NCBI GenBank assembly: GCA_021849075.1
Contig: JAJZTH010000001.1
Location: 1-64,000, forward strand
DNA from: Pseudomonadota bacterium
Lineage (GTDB): Bacteria; Pseudomonadota; Alphaproteobacteria; Sphingomonadales; Sphingomonadaceae
Length of the DNA: 64,000 bases
Reading direction: 5' to 3'
Part shown: piece after piece, positions 1 to 10,501 of the stretch
How positions within the stretch are numbered: position 1 is the first letter of the stretch
Layout of the letters: every line of letters begins with the position of its first letter
Position numbers and translations under genes: made by a program
The notes under the pieces: model-generated
Database searches by the model: none
Seen by the model: the letters and a program-made list of their open reading frames with translations, nothing else
What the model was told of the DNA's origin: nothing

Positions 1-36
1 GATGCCACCACGTGAGTGGACCATGGCGAAGGCGCA

Positions 37-216
37 ATTTGCCGTGATCTTCGGCGAACGTTTCATCAGAGCCATGGCGGCCTGATGATCAACCGCCCGG
101 CCACACACGGAAATCCTGACAGTCCCATTTGCCGTGATCTTCGGCGAACGTTTCATCAGAGCCATGGCGGCCTGATGATCAACCGCCCGGCCACACACGG
201 AAATCCTGACAGTCCC
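37..216. repeat. 90-bp perfect tandem duplication (two copies)
   Basis: Bases 37-126 and 127-216 read as the same 90-bp unit twice in a row, beginning ATTTGCCGTGATC and ending CTGACAGTCCC. No reading frame across it resembles a known protein. It lies immediately upstream of the transposase remnant, so it may be decayed insertion-sequence DNA or a duplication made during rearrangement. Perfect identity points to a recent event or an assembly artefact. Confidence 0.9.
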
Positions 217-407
217 AGAGCAATCGGCGCGAACCTATCCTGCACAACCGCGCAAAATGCCGCTGGCGCAATCTCGTGGAGAACCTGTTCAACAAACTCA
301 AAAACTGGCGGCGCATAACCACCCGATACGACAAAACCAAGGAATTCTACCTTGGCTTCGTCAGTCTCCTCGCTGACCTAAACTGGATACCCTTTGTCCA
401 CGACAAC
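216..407 (+). pseudogene. IS5-family transposase, 3' remnant
   Basis: Reading the frame through 276, the translation contains RNLVENLFNKLKNWRR, then TRYDKTKEFYLGFV and WIPFVHD. This is the typical C-terminal end of IS5/IS427-type DDE transposases (the region holding the catalytic Glu, then the R-x-A/T-TRYDK motif). Only about 60 residues remain and nothing upstream encodes the DDE core, so the gene is dead. The frame runs on without its usual stop into antisense of the neighbouring sulfotransferase, so the element's right end is also lost or lies close to 405-411. Family assignment rests on motif memory. Confidence 0.75.
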
Positions 408-1973
408 CTAATCGACCGCGATGCCCTGCGTCGCCAGCCAATGTGCGACCGGCGCCAGATCCGCCGCGTGCCGTTTCCAGCGCGCCACCGCATCGGCATT
501 GATCGGCCGGCGCACCTGCGCGGCGCTGGGCGTGGCGACGGCGGCCTTATTCTCATGGAAGGACAGGCAGGCCGCATCCCAGTCCAACCCGCAATGATCG
601 AGCAAGCGCCGCGTCTGCCCTTCCTGATCGGCGACCAGCGCTTCGTAAGAGAGCGACAGCACCCGGCCGGGAAACAGCCGGTCCCACAGCGCCATCAACC
701 CGTCGAAGCGCGCATAATAACGCGCCGTATCCATCAGGTCATAGCTATAGGCATAATAGGTCGACTGGCTGGCGAAGAGATTCTTGTAGTTGCTCCAGAC
801 CGTATCCATCGGATGACGGCGCAGGCAGATGATCCGCGCCTGCGGCAGTGCGCGCGCGATATGGCCGACATAGAGGAAATTGGCCGGCAGTTTGTCGATG
901 AAGCGCGGCGTCCCTTTTGGCCGGTGATGCTCCGCCCGCGCCATATAGGCCCGGCCGATGGCCAGCGGATCGATCGTGGCGCTGGCGGCGATCGTCTCCG
1001 GATCGATGACAAGGCGGGAGGACGTGGCCGTCAACTGCTTCACCGCCAGCGGCATCGCCTGCAATTCGCCCGCCGACCCGACCGACGGGTGGGAAGAAAG
1101 GATGCGATCGACCAGGGTCGTGCCGGTGCGCGGCATGCCCACGATGAAGATCGGCGCAGACTCTTCCAGCCCCGCCCCCCAGGCGGCAGGCGCGCCATCG
1201 GAAAACAGCCCCTCGATCGCGTCGAAAATCGCCCGGTCCTGCGCGAAATCATAGCCGATCGTGCGTTTGTGATCGGCATTGGCGGCGGACAAATAGGTGA
1301 AGGCTTCGCGCCCGTTGCCCATATCCTCATGGCTTTTGGCCAGCGCATAGCGGATGCGCAGCCGGTTTTCGGGCTGGGCCGCGCGGGCGAGCGCCGCCTC
1401 CAGCCGGGGCAGGCTGTTCACCTCCACGCTCTGGCGCGACAATATGGCGAGCGCATAATGAACGCGGGAATCGCCCGGATCGGCCTTCAGGATCGTCTCA
1501 TAATGGTCGCGCGCCGCCTCCACCCGCCCGGTAAAGCCGCAGGCGGCGGCGAGATTGTAGCGATAGGAGAGATTGTCCGGTTCCGCCGCGACCGCCCCTT
1601 CGAACGGTGCGATCGATGTTTCATGATCGCCCAGCCGCGCCAGCACGCAGCCGATCGTGTCGAGCGTGCGCGCATCCTGCGTTCCGGCGGCCATCGCATC
1701 GCGCGCCGCCTGCGCCGCATCGCCATCGCGCCGCAGCAGGATCAGCAATTTGGCATATTGAGCCAGATGTTCAGCATCGCGCCCGCGCGCCAGCGCATGT
1801 TCCAGCATGGGCAGCGCCTTGGCCACCTGCCCCGCCTCCACCGCCGCCATGCCGAGCAGGAAATAGCCGTCGGGCTGCTCCGGCTGTTCCATGGCCAGCC
1901 GCTGCGCCGCCTGCGCCGCAGCGGGAAGATCGCCCCGCGCCAGCGCCGCGCGCGCCTGCGCCGCCAGCGTCAT
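408..1973 (-). CDS. TPR-repeat sulfotransferase family protein
   Basis: 521 residues. Residues 1 to about 250 are Ala/Leu-rich helical repeats of TPR type (for example 100-135 and 136-170). Residues 272-521 form a PAPS-dependent sulfotransferase domain whose 5'-phosphosulfate loop is visible as GMPRTGTTLVDR (279-290). The family transfers sulfonate from PAPS to a protein or small acceptor; the acceptor here is unknown. The ATG at 1973 is chosen because it overlaps the upstream gene's TGA as ATGA, which implies translational coupling. The stop TAG (408-410) lies at the border with IS-like DNA, so the last residues (VD) may not be native. Third gene of the PPIase-HupE-sulfotransferase operon. 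Confidence 0.82.
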   Translation of the reverse strand: MTLAAQARAALARGDLPAAAQAAQRLAMEQPEQPDGYFLLGMAAVEAGQVAKALPMLEHALARGRDAEHLAQYAKLLILLRRDGDAAQAARDAMAAGTQDARTLDTIGCVLARLGDHETSIAPFEGAVAAEPDNLSYRYNLAAACGFTGRVEAARDHYETILKADPGDSRVHYALAILSRQSVEVNSLPRLEAALARAAQPENRLRIRYALAKSHEDMGNGREAFTYLSAANADHKRTIGYDFAQDRAIFDAIEGLFSDGAPAAWGAGLEESAPIFIVGMPRTGTTLVDRILSSHPSVGSAGELQAMPLAVKQLTATSSRLVIDPETIAASATIDPLAIGRAYMARAEHHRPKGTPRFIDKLPANFLYVGHIARALPQARIICLRRHPMDTVWSNYKNLFASQSTYYAYSYDLMDTARYYARFDGLMALWDRLFPGRVLSLSYEALVADQEGQTRRLLDHCGLDWDAACLSFHENKAAVATPSAAQVRRPINADAVARWKRHAADLAPVAHWLATQGIAVD

Positions 1974-2971
1974 GCCTGCCCCAGAGTGAAGCCCGCCACC
2001 CGTTCGATCATCCAGAAGCAACCAATGATGCCAGCGCCATAGAGGGCAGCCTGTCGCACCCACCGGTCGCGGTCAAGGATCTCGGCGATCTTCATCACCG
2101 CCAGCACGCAGGCGACGAAGATCAGCTGGCCCAGTTCCACGCCGCCATTGAAGAAGAGCAGACCCGACAGTCGCTCCTGCGGCGCCACGCCCAGTTCGCG
2201 CAGCACGGTCGCAAAGCCCAGGCCATGGAGCAGGCCGAAGCCCGCAACCACGGCCAGCTGGCGGCGGCGCTTGGCCGGATCGGCCCCATCCTCCTCCTTC
2301 GCGCGGATCGCCTCCCGCGCCATGAAGGCGATGGACAGGGCGATCACCGCCTCCACCGGGGGCACCGGCACGGTGATGATGTCGAAAAAGGCGAGCGCCA
2401 GACTGAGCGAATGGCCGATGGTGAAGGTCGTCACCAGCGCCAGCAGGAAACGCCCGCGCGCCAGCAGACACAGGCACAGGACAAAGGCCAGATGATCCCA
2501 GCCGCCCAATATGTGGACGATCCCCTGCCCGGTATATTCCACCGCGATGACGGGCAGCGCGCGGGTGCGCGCCGCCGTCTCGCCGATCGGCAGGGACAAT
2601 GTGTCGCCATCGGGCTGCAACGCCTGCTGCACCCGCGCGCCGGTGGCGGTGGACAGGAAGGTGCCGCCATCGACGGCCCAGGGGGTGACGATGGCGTCAT
2701 CCGCCGCCAGCGCCCGGTCACAGGCGATACCGATGGCATAACGGGTCATCACCGTTTCGGTCAGTTTCTCCCGGCTGGTTTCCCGGCAGCCTTCGGGCAG
2801 GCCCAGCGCCTTGTCGCTGGCAAGGACGGAGGGCACCGAAGCGCTGAGGTCGAAGCTGCCGGGGTCGATGCCCGGCTGAATCACGAAATCGCCGACGCGA
2901 AACACGTCCGCCTGCGCCGGGGCGGCACAACCAACCGCCAGCATCAGGATCAGCAACAGGCGGCGCAGCAT
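1970..2971 (-). CDS. HupE/UreJ-like membrane protein
   Basis: 333 residues. A signal peptide (LLLILMLAVGCAAPAQA) is followed by a periplasmic segment of about 140 residues and then six or so membrane helices. The membrane half carries conserved His motifs typical of the HupE/UreJ_2 group: GGWDHLAFVL, FTIGHSLSLAL and GLLHGLGFA. HupE/UreJ proteins are associated with nickel handling near hydrogenase or urease, but neither enzyme is encoded here, so the transported metal or role is open. The start is 1 nt after the PPIase stop and the stop overlaps the sulfotransferase start, so the three are one operon. Confidence 0.8.
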   Translation of the reverse strand: MLRRLLLILMLAVGCAAPAQADVFRVGDFVIQPGIDPGSFDLSASVPSVLASDKALGLPEGCRETSREKLTETVMTRYAIGIACDRALAADDAIVTPWAVDGGTFLSTATGARVQQALQPDGDTLSLPIGETAARTRALPVIAVEYTGQGIVHILGGWDHLAFVLCLCLLARGRFLLALVTTFTIGHSLSLALAFFDIITVPVPPVEAVIALSIAFMAREAIRAKEEDGADPAKRRRQLAVVAGFGLLHGLGFATVLRELGVAPQERLSGLLFFNGGVELGQLIFVACVLAVMKIAEILDRDRWVRQAALYGAGIIGCFWMIERVAGFTLGQA

Positions 2972-2972
2972 G

Positions 2973-3797
2973 TTACTGCTCCACCTTGATGCGGTATCCG
3001 GCCTCCAGCTTCTGCACTTCCTGCTCCACCAGCGCGCCGGTCTGCGCCGCCAGATAGTCCTGCTTCACCTGATCGCGCACATCGGTATAGGGCAGCATGG
3101 CGGATGCGCCACGATCGCGCACGCGGGCGAAATGCCAGCCGCGCGTCGATTGCAGCGGGCCGATCCACTGGCCGGCCGGCGTCTTCTTGAGCGTGTCGAG
3201 GAAAGGCTGGCCGAACATGCCGCGCAGCATGGATTCGCCATAATCCTTCAGGTCGTGGCCCATCCAGAAATCATCGCCCTTCACGCTGCCGCCCGATTGC
3301 AGCGTGGCGAGCAGCGCGGGCGCATTGCCGGGCTTTTGTTCGAAAAACACATGATCGACCGACAGGCGCGGTTCGGCGCGGTAGAGGTCGCGATGGCTGG
3401 CATAATAGCCCATCAGCTGATCCTCGCTGGGGTCGGCCGGCGCACCCGCGATCATGAAGCGGACCCGGTCGATCAGCCGTTGCTTAGTGGTCTTGTCGGT
3501 CATGTGCATGCCGCGCTCCACCGCTTCGCGGAACAGCAGCTCGTCGGCGACATAATCGTGGATCAGCTTCGCCTTTGCCTGCGCATCGGGCTTTTTGCCG
3601 GCCATCATCTCATAATCGTCGGACAGGCTTTTCTGGACGGAAAGCGGGACGTCGATCTCCTGATGCCGGGCACTGACCGCCCAGTAGAGCGCGAAGATCA
3701 CGCCCGCGACGCAGAGGAAAACGATAAACGGATCACGGTCCGCCCAGCCGCGCAGCGACAGCAACAGTCCGCGCAGGGAAGTCATCACACGGCGCAT
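2973..3797 (-). CDS. Membrane-anchored parvulin-like peptidyl-prolyl isomerase
   Basis: 274 residues from the ATG at 3797, preceded by AAAGGG about 12 nt upstream; a GTG at 3815 is a possible longer start. One N-terminal membrane helix (FIVFLCVAGVIFALYWAV) places the rest in the periplasm. The C-terminal two thirds resemble SurA/PpiC-type rotamase domains (Rotamase_2): the LSVDHVFFEQ strand, GDDFWMG, and the closing GWHFARVRDR strand are visible. Likely a periplasmic folding factor for the operon's products or for an outer-membrane partner. The fixed pairing with a HupE-like protein and a sulfotransferase suggests one shared envelope pathway, by inference only. Confidence 0.78.
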   Translation of the reverse strand: MRRVMTSLRGLLLSLRGWADRDPFIVFLCVAGVIFALYWAVSARHQEIDVPLSVQKSLSDDYEMMAGKKPDAQAKAKLIHDYVADELLFREAVERGMHMTDKTTKQRLIDRVRFMIAGAPADPSEDQLMGYYASHRDLYRAEPRLSVDHVFFEQKPGNAPALLATLQSGGSVKGDDFWMGHDLKDYGESMLRGMFGQPFLDTLKKTPAGQWIGPLQSTRGWHFARVRDRGASAMLPYTDVRDQVKQDYLAAQTGALVEQEVQKLEAGYRIKVEQ

Positions 3798-3906
3798 CAG
3801 CGCAAACCCTTTCACACCCCGCCCGGCAGGCCGGGCGTTCCTGCCGGTTATGACGATCCATGGGGCGGCGCCCTCTACGTCAAATGACGCATGGGTGGGA
3901 CGCTTA

Positions 3907-3942
3907 CGCCACGCCCCTCCAGTTTATGGGAGGGGCGTGGCG
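3907..3942. terminator. Perfect 14-bp hairpin after metH
   Basis: CGCCACGCCCCTCC (3907-3920) pairs exactly with 3929-3942 around an 8-nt loop. It lies 11 bases past the metH stop, so it probably ends the methionine operon transcript. There is no clear T tract, so it may instead protect the 3' end or be a member of the GC-rich palindrome family also seen at 15776. Confidence 0.55.
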
Positions 3943-3953
3943 CGCGAAAATCC

Positions 3954-6554
<2,601 letters not shown>

Positions 6555-6563
6555 CTTTTGTTC

Positions 6564-6643
6564 GTCACCCCAGCGAAGGCTGGGGTCTCCCGATTTAGAG
6601 CGCGCCCCAAGAGGCACGAGATCCCAGCTTTCGCTGGGATGAC
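6564..6643. repeat. REP-like palindrome inside the split metH
   Basis: Two 26-nt arms (6564-6589 and 6618-6643) form an imperfect palindrome around CCCAGCGAAGGCTGGG and its partner CCCAGCTTTCGCTGGG. Elements with a CCCAGCGAARGCTGGG core are common in sphingomonad intergenic DNA. It fills nearly all of the gap between the two metH genes. Confidence 0.8.
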
Positions 6644-6652
6644 ATATTGTTC

Positions 6653-7699
6653 TTACGCCGCGATATGCATCGGTTCGAGGCCGGCGAGCCGGGTCACGAC
6701 CTGCAATTCCGGCATCTGGCGCGGCTTGTGTCCCGCCAGCGCCTTCGCCACCGCGCCGATATGCGCCGGCGTGGTGCCGCAACAGCCGCCGACCATGTTG
6801 ACGAGGCCCTCGTCCACCCATTGGCGGATCAGGCTGGCGGTGGTTTCCGGCAATTCGTCATATTGGCCCAATTCGTTGGGCAGGCCGGCATTGGGATAGG
6901 CCAGGATCAGCGTGTCGGCATTTTTGGACAATTCCGACAGATAGGGCCGCAACAGGTCCGCGCCGAACGCGCAGTTCACGCCGATGGTCAGCGGCTTCAA
7001 ATGCCGCAGCGAATACCAGAAGGCGTTGATCGTGTGGCCCGACAGGTTCCGGCCCGACATGTCGGTGATGGTGAAGCTGAGCATCACCGGCACCGGGCGA
7101 CCCGACGCCGCCTCCGCTTCCCGCGCGGCCATGCCGGCGGCCTTGGCGTTGAGCGTATCGAAACAGGTTTCGATCAGCAGGAAATCGACCCCGCCCGCGA
7201 TCAGCGCATCGCACTGTTCGCGATAATCGGCTTTCAGCGTGTCATAATCGACCTCGCGATAGGCCGGATCGTTGACATCCGGCGAGATCGACAGCGTCTT
7301 GTTGGTCGGGCCGATCGAACCGCACACGAAACGGGGCTTTCCGTCCTTGGCCGTCGCCTTCTCGCAGGCGGCGCGGGCGATCTTCGCGGCGGCGACATTG
7401 ATGTCCCACACCAGATGCTCGCAACCATAATCGGCCATCGCGATCTTGGTCGAACTGAACGTGTTCGTCTCGATCATGTCCGCGCCATTGTCGAGATAGG
7501 CGGTGTGGATGCCCTCCACGATGTCCGGGCGGGTCAGGCACAGAAGGTCGTTATTGCCCTTCTGGTCCTTGGTCAGGTCCAGATCGCCGCGATAATCCGC
7601 TTCGGTCAGGCCATGTTTCTGGATCGACGTGCCATAGCCCCCGTCGAAAATCAGGATCTTTTCCGCCGCCAGGGCGCGCAATTTCTGTTCAGCAGTCAT
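6653..7699 (-). CDS. metH: Homocysteine S-methyltransferase (MetH N-terminal unit)
   Basis: 348 residues, matching only the first domain of E. coli MetH. It binds and activates homocysteine through zinc. The expected three Cys ligands are visible: one in GVNCAFG (near 240) and two in VGGCCGTT (near 305). [14 protein letters not shown] near the start is the usual TIM-barrel entry. It is the partner of the downstream gene holding the folate, B12 and SAM domains; together they make a complete cobalamin-dependent methionine synthase. The ATG at 7699 opens the fold directly. Transcription probably runs metF, this gene, then the second metH gene. Confidence 0.93.
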   Translation of the reverse strand: MTAEQKLRALAAEKILIFDGGYGTSIQKHGLTEADYRGDLDLTKDQKGNNDLLCLTRPDIVEGIHTAYLDNGADMIETNTFSSTKIAMADYGCEHLVWDINVAAAKIARAACEKATAKDGKPRFVCGSIGPTNKTLSISPDVNDPAYREVDYDTLKADYREQCDALIAGGVDFLLIETCFDTLNAKAAGMAAREAEAASGRPVPVMLSFTITDMSGRNLSGHTINAFWYSLRHLKPLTIGVNCAFGADLLRPYLSELSKNADTLILAYPNAGLPNELGQYDELPETTASLIRQWVDEGLVNMVGGCCGTTPAHIGAVAKALAGHKPRQMPELQVVTRLAGLEPMHIAA

Positions 7700-7709
7700 C
7701 GTGAAAACC

Positions 7710-7787
7710 CCGTTCGGGCTGAGCCTGTCGAAGCCCTGCCCTTTCTTGAAGAAAAGTACAGCCCTTCGACAAGCTCAGGGCGAACGG
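7710..7787. repeat. Dispersed palindromic repeat, copy 1
   Basis: The left arm contains GAGCCTGTCGAAGCCCTG, and the right arm CCCTTCGACAAGCTCAGG followed by GCGAACGG. The arms are near-complementary around a short A/T-rich centre. Copies 2 and 3 are at 17987-18062 and 19071-19174. It lies in the gap between metF and the first metH gene. Confidence 0.85.
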
Positions 7788-7798
7788 AAATGAAAGGT

Positions 7799-8704
7799 TC
7801 ATGCCTCCACATGCACCTGCGGCCTTAGCCCCAGCAGATGGCAAATGGCATAGCTATGTTCCGCCCGGTTGAGCGTGTAGAAATGGAAATCGCGTACGCC
7901 GCCTTCATACAGCTTGCGGCACAATTCCGCCGCGATCGTCGCCGACACCAGCTGGCGGGCGGACGGGTGATCGTCCAGCCCTTCGAACAGGCGGCCCATC
8001 CATTGCGGCACATCGGTATTGCACATGGCGGCCATGCGCTGGGTCGCGGCGAAATTGCCGACCGGCATGATGCCCGGCACGATGTCCGCGCTGATGCCCG
8101 CCGCCAGCACCTTGTCCATGAAGCGGAAATAGGTGTCGGGCGCGAAGAAGAATTGCGTGATCGCGCGGGTCGCCCCGGCGTCCAGCTTGCGCTTCAGATT
8201 ATCCAGATCGCTCTGTGCGCTCGCGGCTTCGGGGTGTACTTCCGGGTAGGCGGAAACGGAAATCTCGAACGGATGGCGCTGCATCAGCCCTTCGACCAGA
8301 TCGGCCGCGCCGGTATAGCCGTCCGGGTGCGGCTCGAACGTGCCGCCCGCTTCGGGCGGATCGCCGCGCAGGGCGACGATATGGCGCACGCCCGCTTCCC
8401 AATAGGCGTCGGCAATCTCGCCAATCTCGGCCTTGCTCGCGGCCACGCAGGTCAGGTGCGCGGCGGCGGCCAGCGGCGTTTCCTGCGCGATGCGCGCAAC
8501 CGTATTATGGGTGCGCTCCCGCGTGGAGCCGCCCGCGCCATAGGTGACGGACACGAATTTGGGGGCCAGCGGCGTCAGCGTCTCGATCGCCGACCACAGC
8601 TGCGTCTCCATCTTCTCCGTCTTGGGCGGGAAGAATTCGAAGCTGACCTGGCAGTCGCCGGCCAGATCCGCATAAAGAGGGGTGGCGGGATCATTCAGGG
8701 TCAT
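7799..8704 (-). CDS. metF: 5,10-methylenetetrahydrofolate reductase
   Basis: 301 residues, the normal bacterial length. Reduces methylene-THF to 5-methyl-THF, the methyl donor for MetH, using FAD and a reduced nicotinamide. The N-terminal VSFEFFPPKTEKME holds the catalytic Glu of the family, and VTYGAGGST, ALRGDPP and ITQFFFAPD are the expected barrel motifs. Its ATG overlaps the TGA of the upstream ArsR-methyltransferase gene (ATGA), so regulator and enzyme are translationally coupled. Supplies the substrate for the two downstream metH genes. Confidence 0.95.
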   Translation of the reverse strand: MTLNDPATPLYADLAGDCQVSFEFFPPKTEKMETQLWSAIETLTPLAPKFVSVTYGAGGSTRERTHNTVARIAQETPLAAAAHLTCVAASKAEIGEIADAYWEAGVRHIVALRGDPPEAGGTFEPHPDGYTGAADLVEGLMQRHPFEISVSAYPEVHPEAASAQSDLDNLKRKLDAGATRAITQFFFAPDTYFRFMDKVLAAGISADIVPGIMPVGNFAATQRMAAMCNTDVPQWMGRLFEGLDDHPSARQLVSATIAAELCRKLYEGGVRDFHFYTLNRAEHSYAICHLLGLRPQVHVEA

Positions 8705-9672
8705 GCGGAAATCCGTTCATCGATGGGCAGGATGCGCGCCGTCCTGCGGCGCCCCAGCCAGAGTTGTACCGTCAGTTCCTGTCCGGGCAGCGTCTCCACC
8801 CGTTCCAGCGCCAGCCCCGCCGCAACGAACCAGTTGTCCATTTGCTCGTCGGAAAAGCCCAGCCGCGCATGCTGATCGCGCGTGCGCAATTCTTCGCGCT
8901 CATGTGCGGCGAAATCGACGATCAGCACCCGGCCGTCGTTGCGCGTCACCCGCGCCGCCTCGGCAATCACCGCCTCAGGCGCCTGCGCATAATGCAGCAC
9001 CTGATGCAGCACCACCGTATCGGCGCTGTCCCGCTCCAGCGGCAGATCCAGAAAATCGCCCAGCAACAGCGCATATTTGTCGCCCGCGTCCGGCGGCAGC
9101 TTGGTGCGCGCCAGACGGAGCATGTCAGGGCTGCGGTCCAGCGCGGTCACATGCGCGGCCGCTTCGCCGAACAATTCGATGATCCGCCCGGTCCCGGTGC
9201 CAATGTCCAGCAAATGGCCGATCGGCTCACGCGCCAGCAGCGCCCGCATCGCCGCCTCCACTTCGGCTTCGGCGACATGGAGCGACCGGATAGCATCCCA
9301 TTGTTCGGCATGTTCGGCAAAATAGGTTTCGGCCGCCCGCGCCCGGTCCGCACGAACCGCCGCCAGCCGGGCAAGGTCCGCCGCCTGCCACAGCGCTTCG
9401 CCGTCGGATGGCTCCAGACGGTCGAACAGGGCCAGGAACGGCGCGACGCCGGCATCGCGACCCAGCCGCAGAAACACCCAATTGCCTTCCTTGCGCCGTT
9501 CGACCAGCCCCGCCTCCGCAAGAATACGGACATGGCGCGACACGCGCGGCTGGCTCTGCCCCACGACCTGCGCAATTTCGCCCACGGCCAGCTCCATCGC
9601 GCGCAGCAAATGGATGATGCGCAGCCGCGTCGGGTCGCCAAGTGCCCGGAAAATGTCGAGTGCCGCATGCAT
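8701..9672 (-). CDS. ArsR-type regulator fused to SAM methyltransferase
   Basis: 323 residues. Residues 1-95 are an ArsR winged helix (FRALGDPTRLRIIHLL, then QSQPRVSRHVRILAEAGLVERR as the recognition helix). Residues 130-300 form a class I methyltransferase fold with LLDIGTGTGRIIELF as the SAM-binding loop. No ArsR metal-site Cys pair is seen in the helix, so metal sensing is unlikely. As the first gene of a metF-metH operon with a perfect palindrome at its own promoter, it fits the SahR-like group of methionine-cycle repressors that respond to S-adenosylhomocysteine; that assignment is inference. Start at ATG 9672, where the ArsR fold begins; ATGs slightly upstream would place the operator inside the gene. 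Confidence 0.82.
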   Translation of the reverse strand: MHAALDIFRALGDPTRLRIIHLLRAMELAVGEIAQVVGQSQPRVSRHVRILAEAGLVERRKEGNWVFLRLGRDAGVAPFLALFDRLEPSDGEALWQAADLARLAAVRADRARAAETYFAEHAEQWDAIRSLHVAEAEVEAAMRALLAREPIGHLLDIGTGTGRIIELFGEAAAHVTALDRSPDMLRLARTKLPPDAGDKYALLLGDFLDLPLERDSADTVVLHQVLHYAQAPEAVIAEAARVTRNDGRVLIVDFAAHEREELRTRDQHARLGFSDEQMDNWFVAAGLALERVETLPGQELTVQLWLGRRRTARILPIDERISA

Positions 9673-9681
9673 GAAAGCATC

Positions 9682-9701
9682 ATATAAAGAAATCTTTATA
9701 T
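9682..9701. promoter_or_regulatory. Palindromic operator of the methionine operon
   Basis: ATATAAAGAAATCTTTATAT is an exact inverted repeat: 8-bp arms around AAAT. It stands 9 nt before the start of the ArsR-methyltransferase gene in an otherwise GC-rich region. Position and symmetry fit a dimeric ArsR-family site for autoregulation of the whole metF-metH operon. Confidence 0.75.
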
Positions 9702-9888
9702 GCGTCAATGGCCGTTCATTTTCGCGCTTCGCAGGCAGCTACACCCCTCTAACATAGTGTCAATCGCATGAATGGGATTGCCTTGCATCGCTCAAAGCAT
9801 TACGAATCGGCGCGCAGGCGCAATGGGGGGTGAGCTTTTCTCCGAGAGTGGTCTGCATCTTTTTTTTCTCAGAGAGGGGTTTTAGCCC

Positions 9889-10104
9889 ATGACCAAGTCG
9901 ATTGCTCTTTCGCTCGTTCTCGCCGCTTCGCTCGGCCTGGCTGCTTGCTCGGGTGGCCATGAAAACGCCGCCAACAACGCTGCCAACGCTGCCGAGAACG
10001 CTTCGAACGCTGCCGACAACGCCATGAACGCTGCGCTGAACGCCGCCGACAACGCCGCCAACGCTGCGTCGAACGCGACCAACAACGCCGCGAACGCGAT
10101 GTAA
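9889..10104 (+). CDS. Ala/Asn heptad-repeat lipoprotein (Lpp/OprI-like architecture)
   Basis: 71 residues: a signal peptide with lipobox LAAC (Cys20), then a 51-residue tail built almost wholly of Asn and Ala. The tail parses as heptads of the form N-A-A-x-N-A-x: three, a single four-residue step (NAAL), then three more. Ala at regular a/d-like spacing suggests an Ala-zipper coiled coil, as in Braun's lipoprotein Lpp and Pseudomonas OprI. Unlike Lpp it has no C-terminal Lys for peptidoglycan linkage. Function is not established; a small abundant outer-membrane spacer is the inference. A strong rho-independent hairpin follows. Annotation as low-complexity 'circumsporozoite-like' protein would be misleading. 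Confidence 0.8.
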   Translation: MTKSIALSLVLAASLGLAACSGGHENAANNAANAAENASNAADNAMNAALNAADNAANAASNATNNAANAM

Positions 10105-10130
10105 TTTTCGCTTTACGCGAAAAAATTTCG

Positions 10131-10170
10131 AAAGGGGTCGCACCGGCAACGGCGCGGCCCCTTTCTTTAT
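10131..10170 (+). terminator. Rho-independent terminator of the Ala/Asn lipoprotein
   Basis: AAAGGGGTCGC (10131-10141) pairs with GCGGCCCCTTT (10153-10163), with one G-T pair, and is followed by CTTTATT. It stands 26 nt after the stop codon. Confidence 0.85.
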
Positions 10171-10199
10171 TGGTCCTGTCCCTGTTGGAGCATCAAGTG

Positions 10200-10448
10200 A
10201 TGACATGCCCCCGCCTGCCCCTGCCTCTGTTGGCGACGCTGGCGCTGGCCGCCTGTGGATCGGGCGATCAGGATGGCGTCGGCGGCGTCAGCGCGGGCGA
10301 AGCCAGGGCGCTGAACGCAGCAGCCGCGCGGCTCGATGCACAGGCCGGCGCCGCCCATAGCGACGCGCCAGCGCTGAACCCCGCCGCGACCGCCGCCGCC
10401 CGCGCCGACCGGAACCGGACCGCTCCCCGCCCCGAAGGCCAGCCATAA
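10200..10448 (+). CDS. Small hypothetical lipoprotein
   Basis: 82 residues from the ATG at 10200. The signal peptide ends in lipobox LAAC (Cys19). The mature part of about 64 residues is rich in Ala, Arg and Asp, with no recognisable domain and a likely disordered C-terminus (TAPRPEGQP). It follows the terminator of the Ala/Asn lipoprotein gene, so it probably has its own promoter. Function unknown; real-gene status rests on the clean signal peptide and the terminator right after the stop. Confidence 0.6.
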   Translation: MTCPRLPLPLLATLALAACGSGDQDGVGGVSAGEARALNAAAARLDAQAGAAHSDAPALNPAATAAARADRNRTAPRPEGQP

Positions 10449-10480
10449 AAAAGGCCGCCCCATGCGGAGCGGCCTTTCCA
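10447..10480. terminator. Bidirectional terminator
   Basis: AAAGGCCGC (10450-10458) pairs with GCGGCCTTT (10469-10477). A run of A on the left serves as the T tract for the minus-strand gene at 10502, and CTTTCC serves the plus side. It lies between two convergent genes. Confidence 0.85.
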
Positions 10481-10501
10481 GATCGGCATATCGCCAATTT
10501 T

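Noticed and set aside
16-318. A 100-codon frame over the tandem duplication
   Set aside because: Its content is only the translated 90-bp repeat (90 is divisible by three) plus an out-of-frame transposase piece; no ribosome site.
1970-2971. Hydrogenase or urease nickel locus
   Set aside because: Only the HupE/UreJ-like membrane protein is present; no structural or maturation genes for either enzyme are in the window.
9702-9888. SAM riboswitch before the methionine operon or small RNA in the gap
   Set aside because: No SAM-I, SAM-II or SAH aptamer core could be recognised; the palindromic operator explains regulation better.
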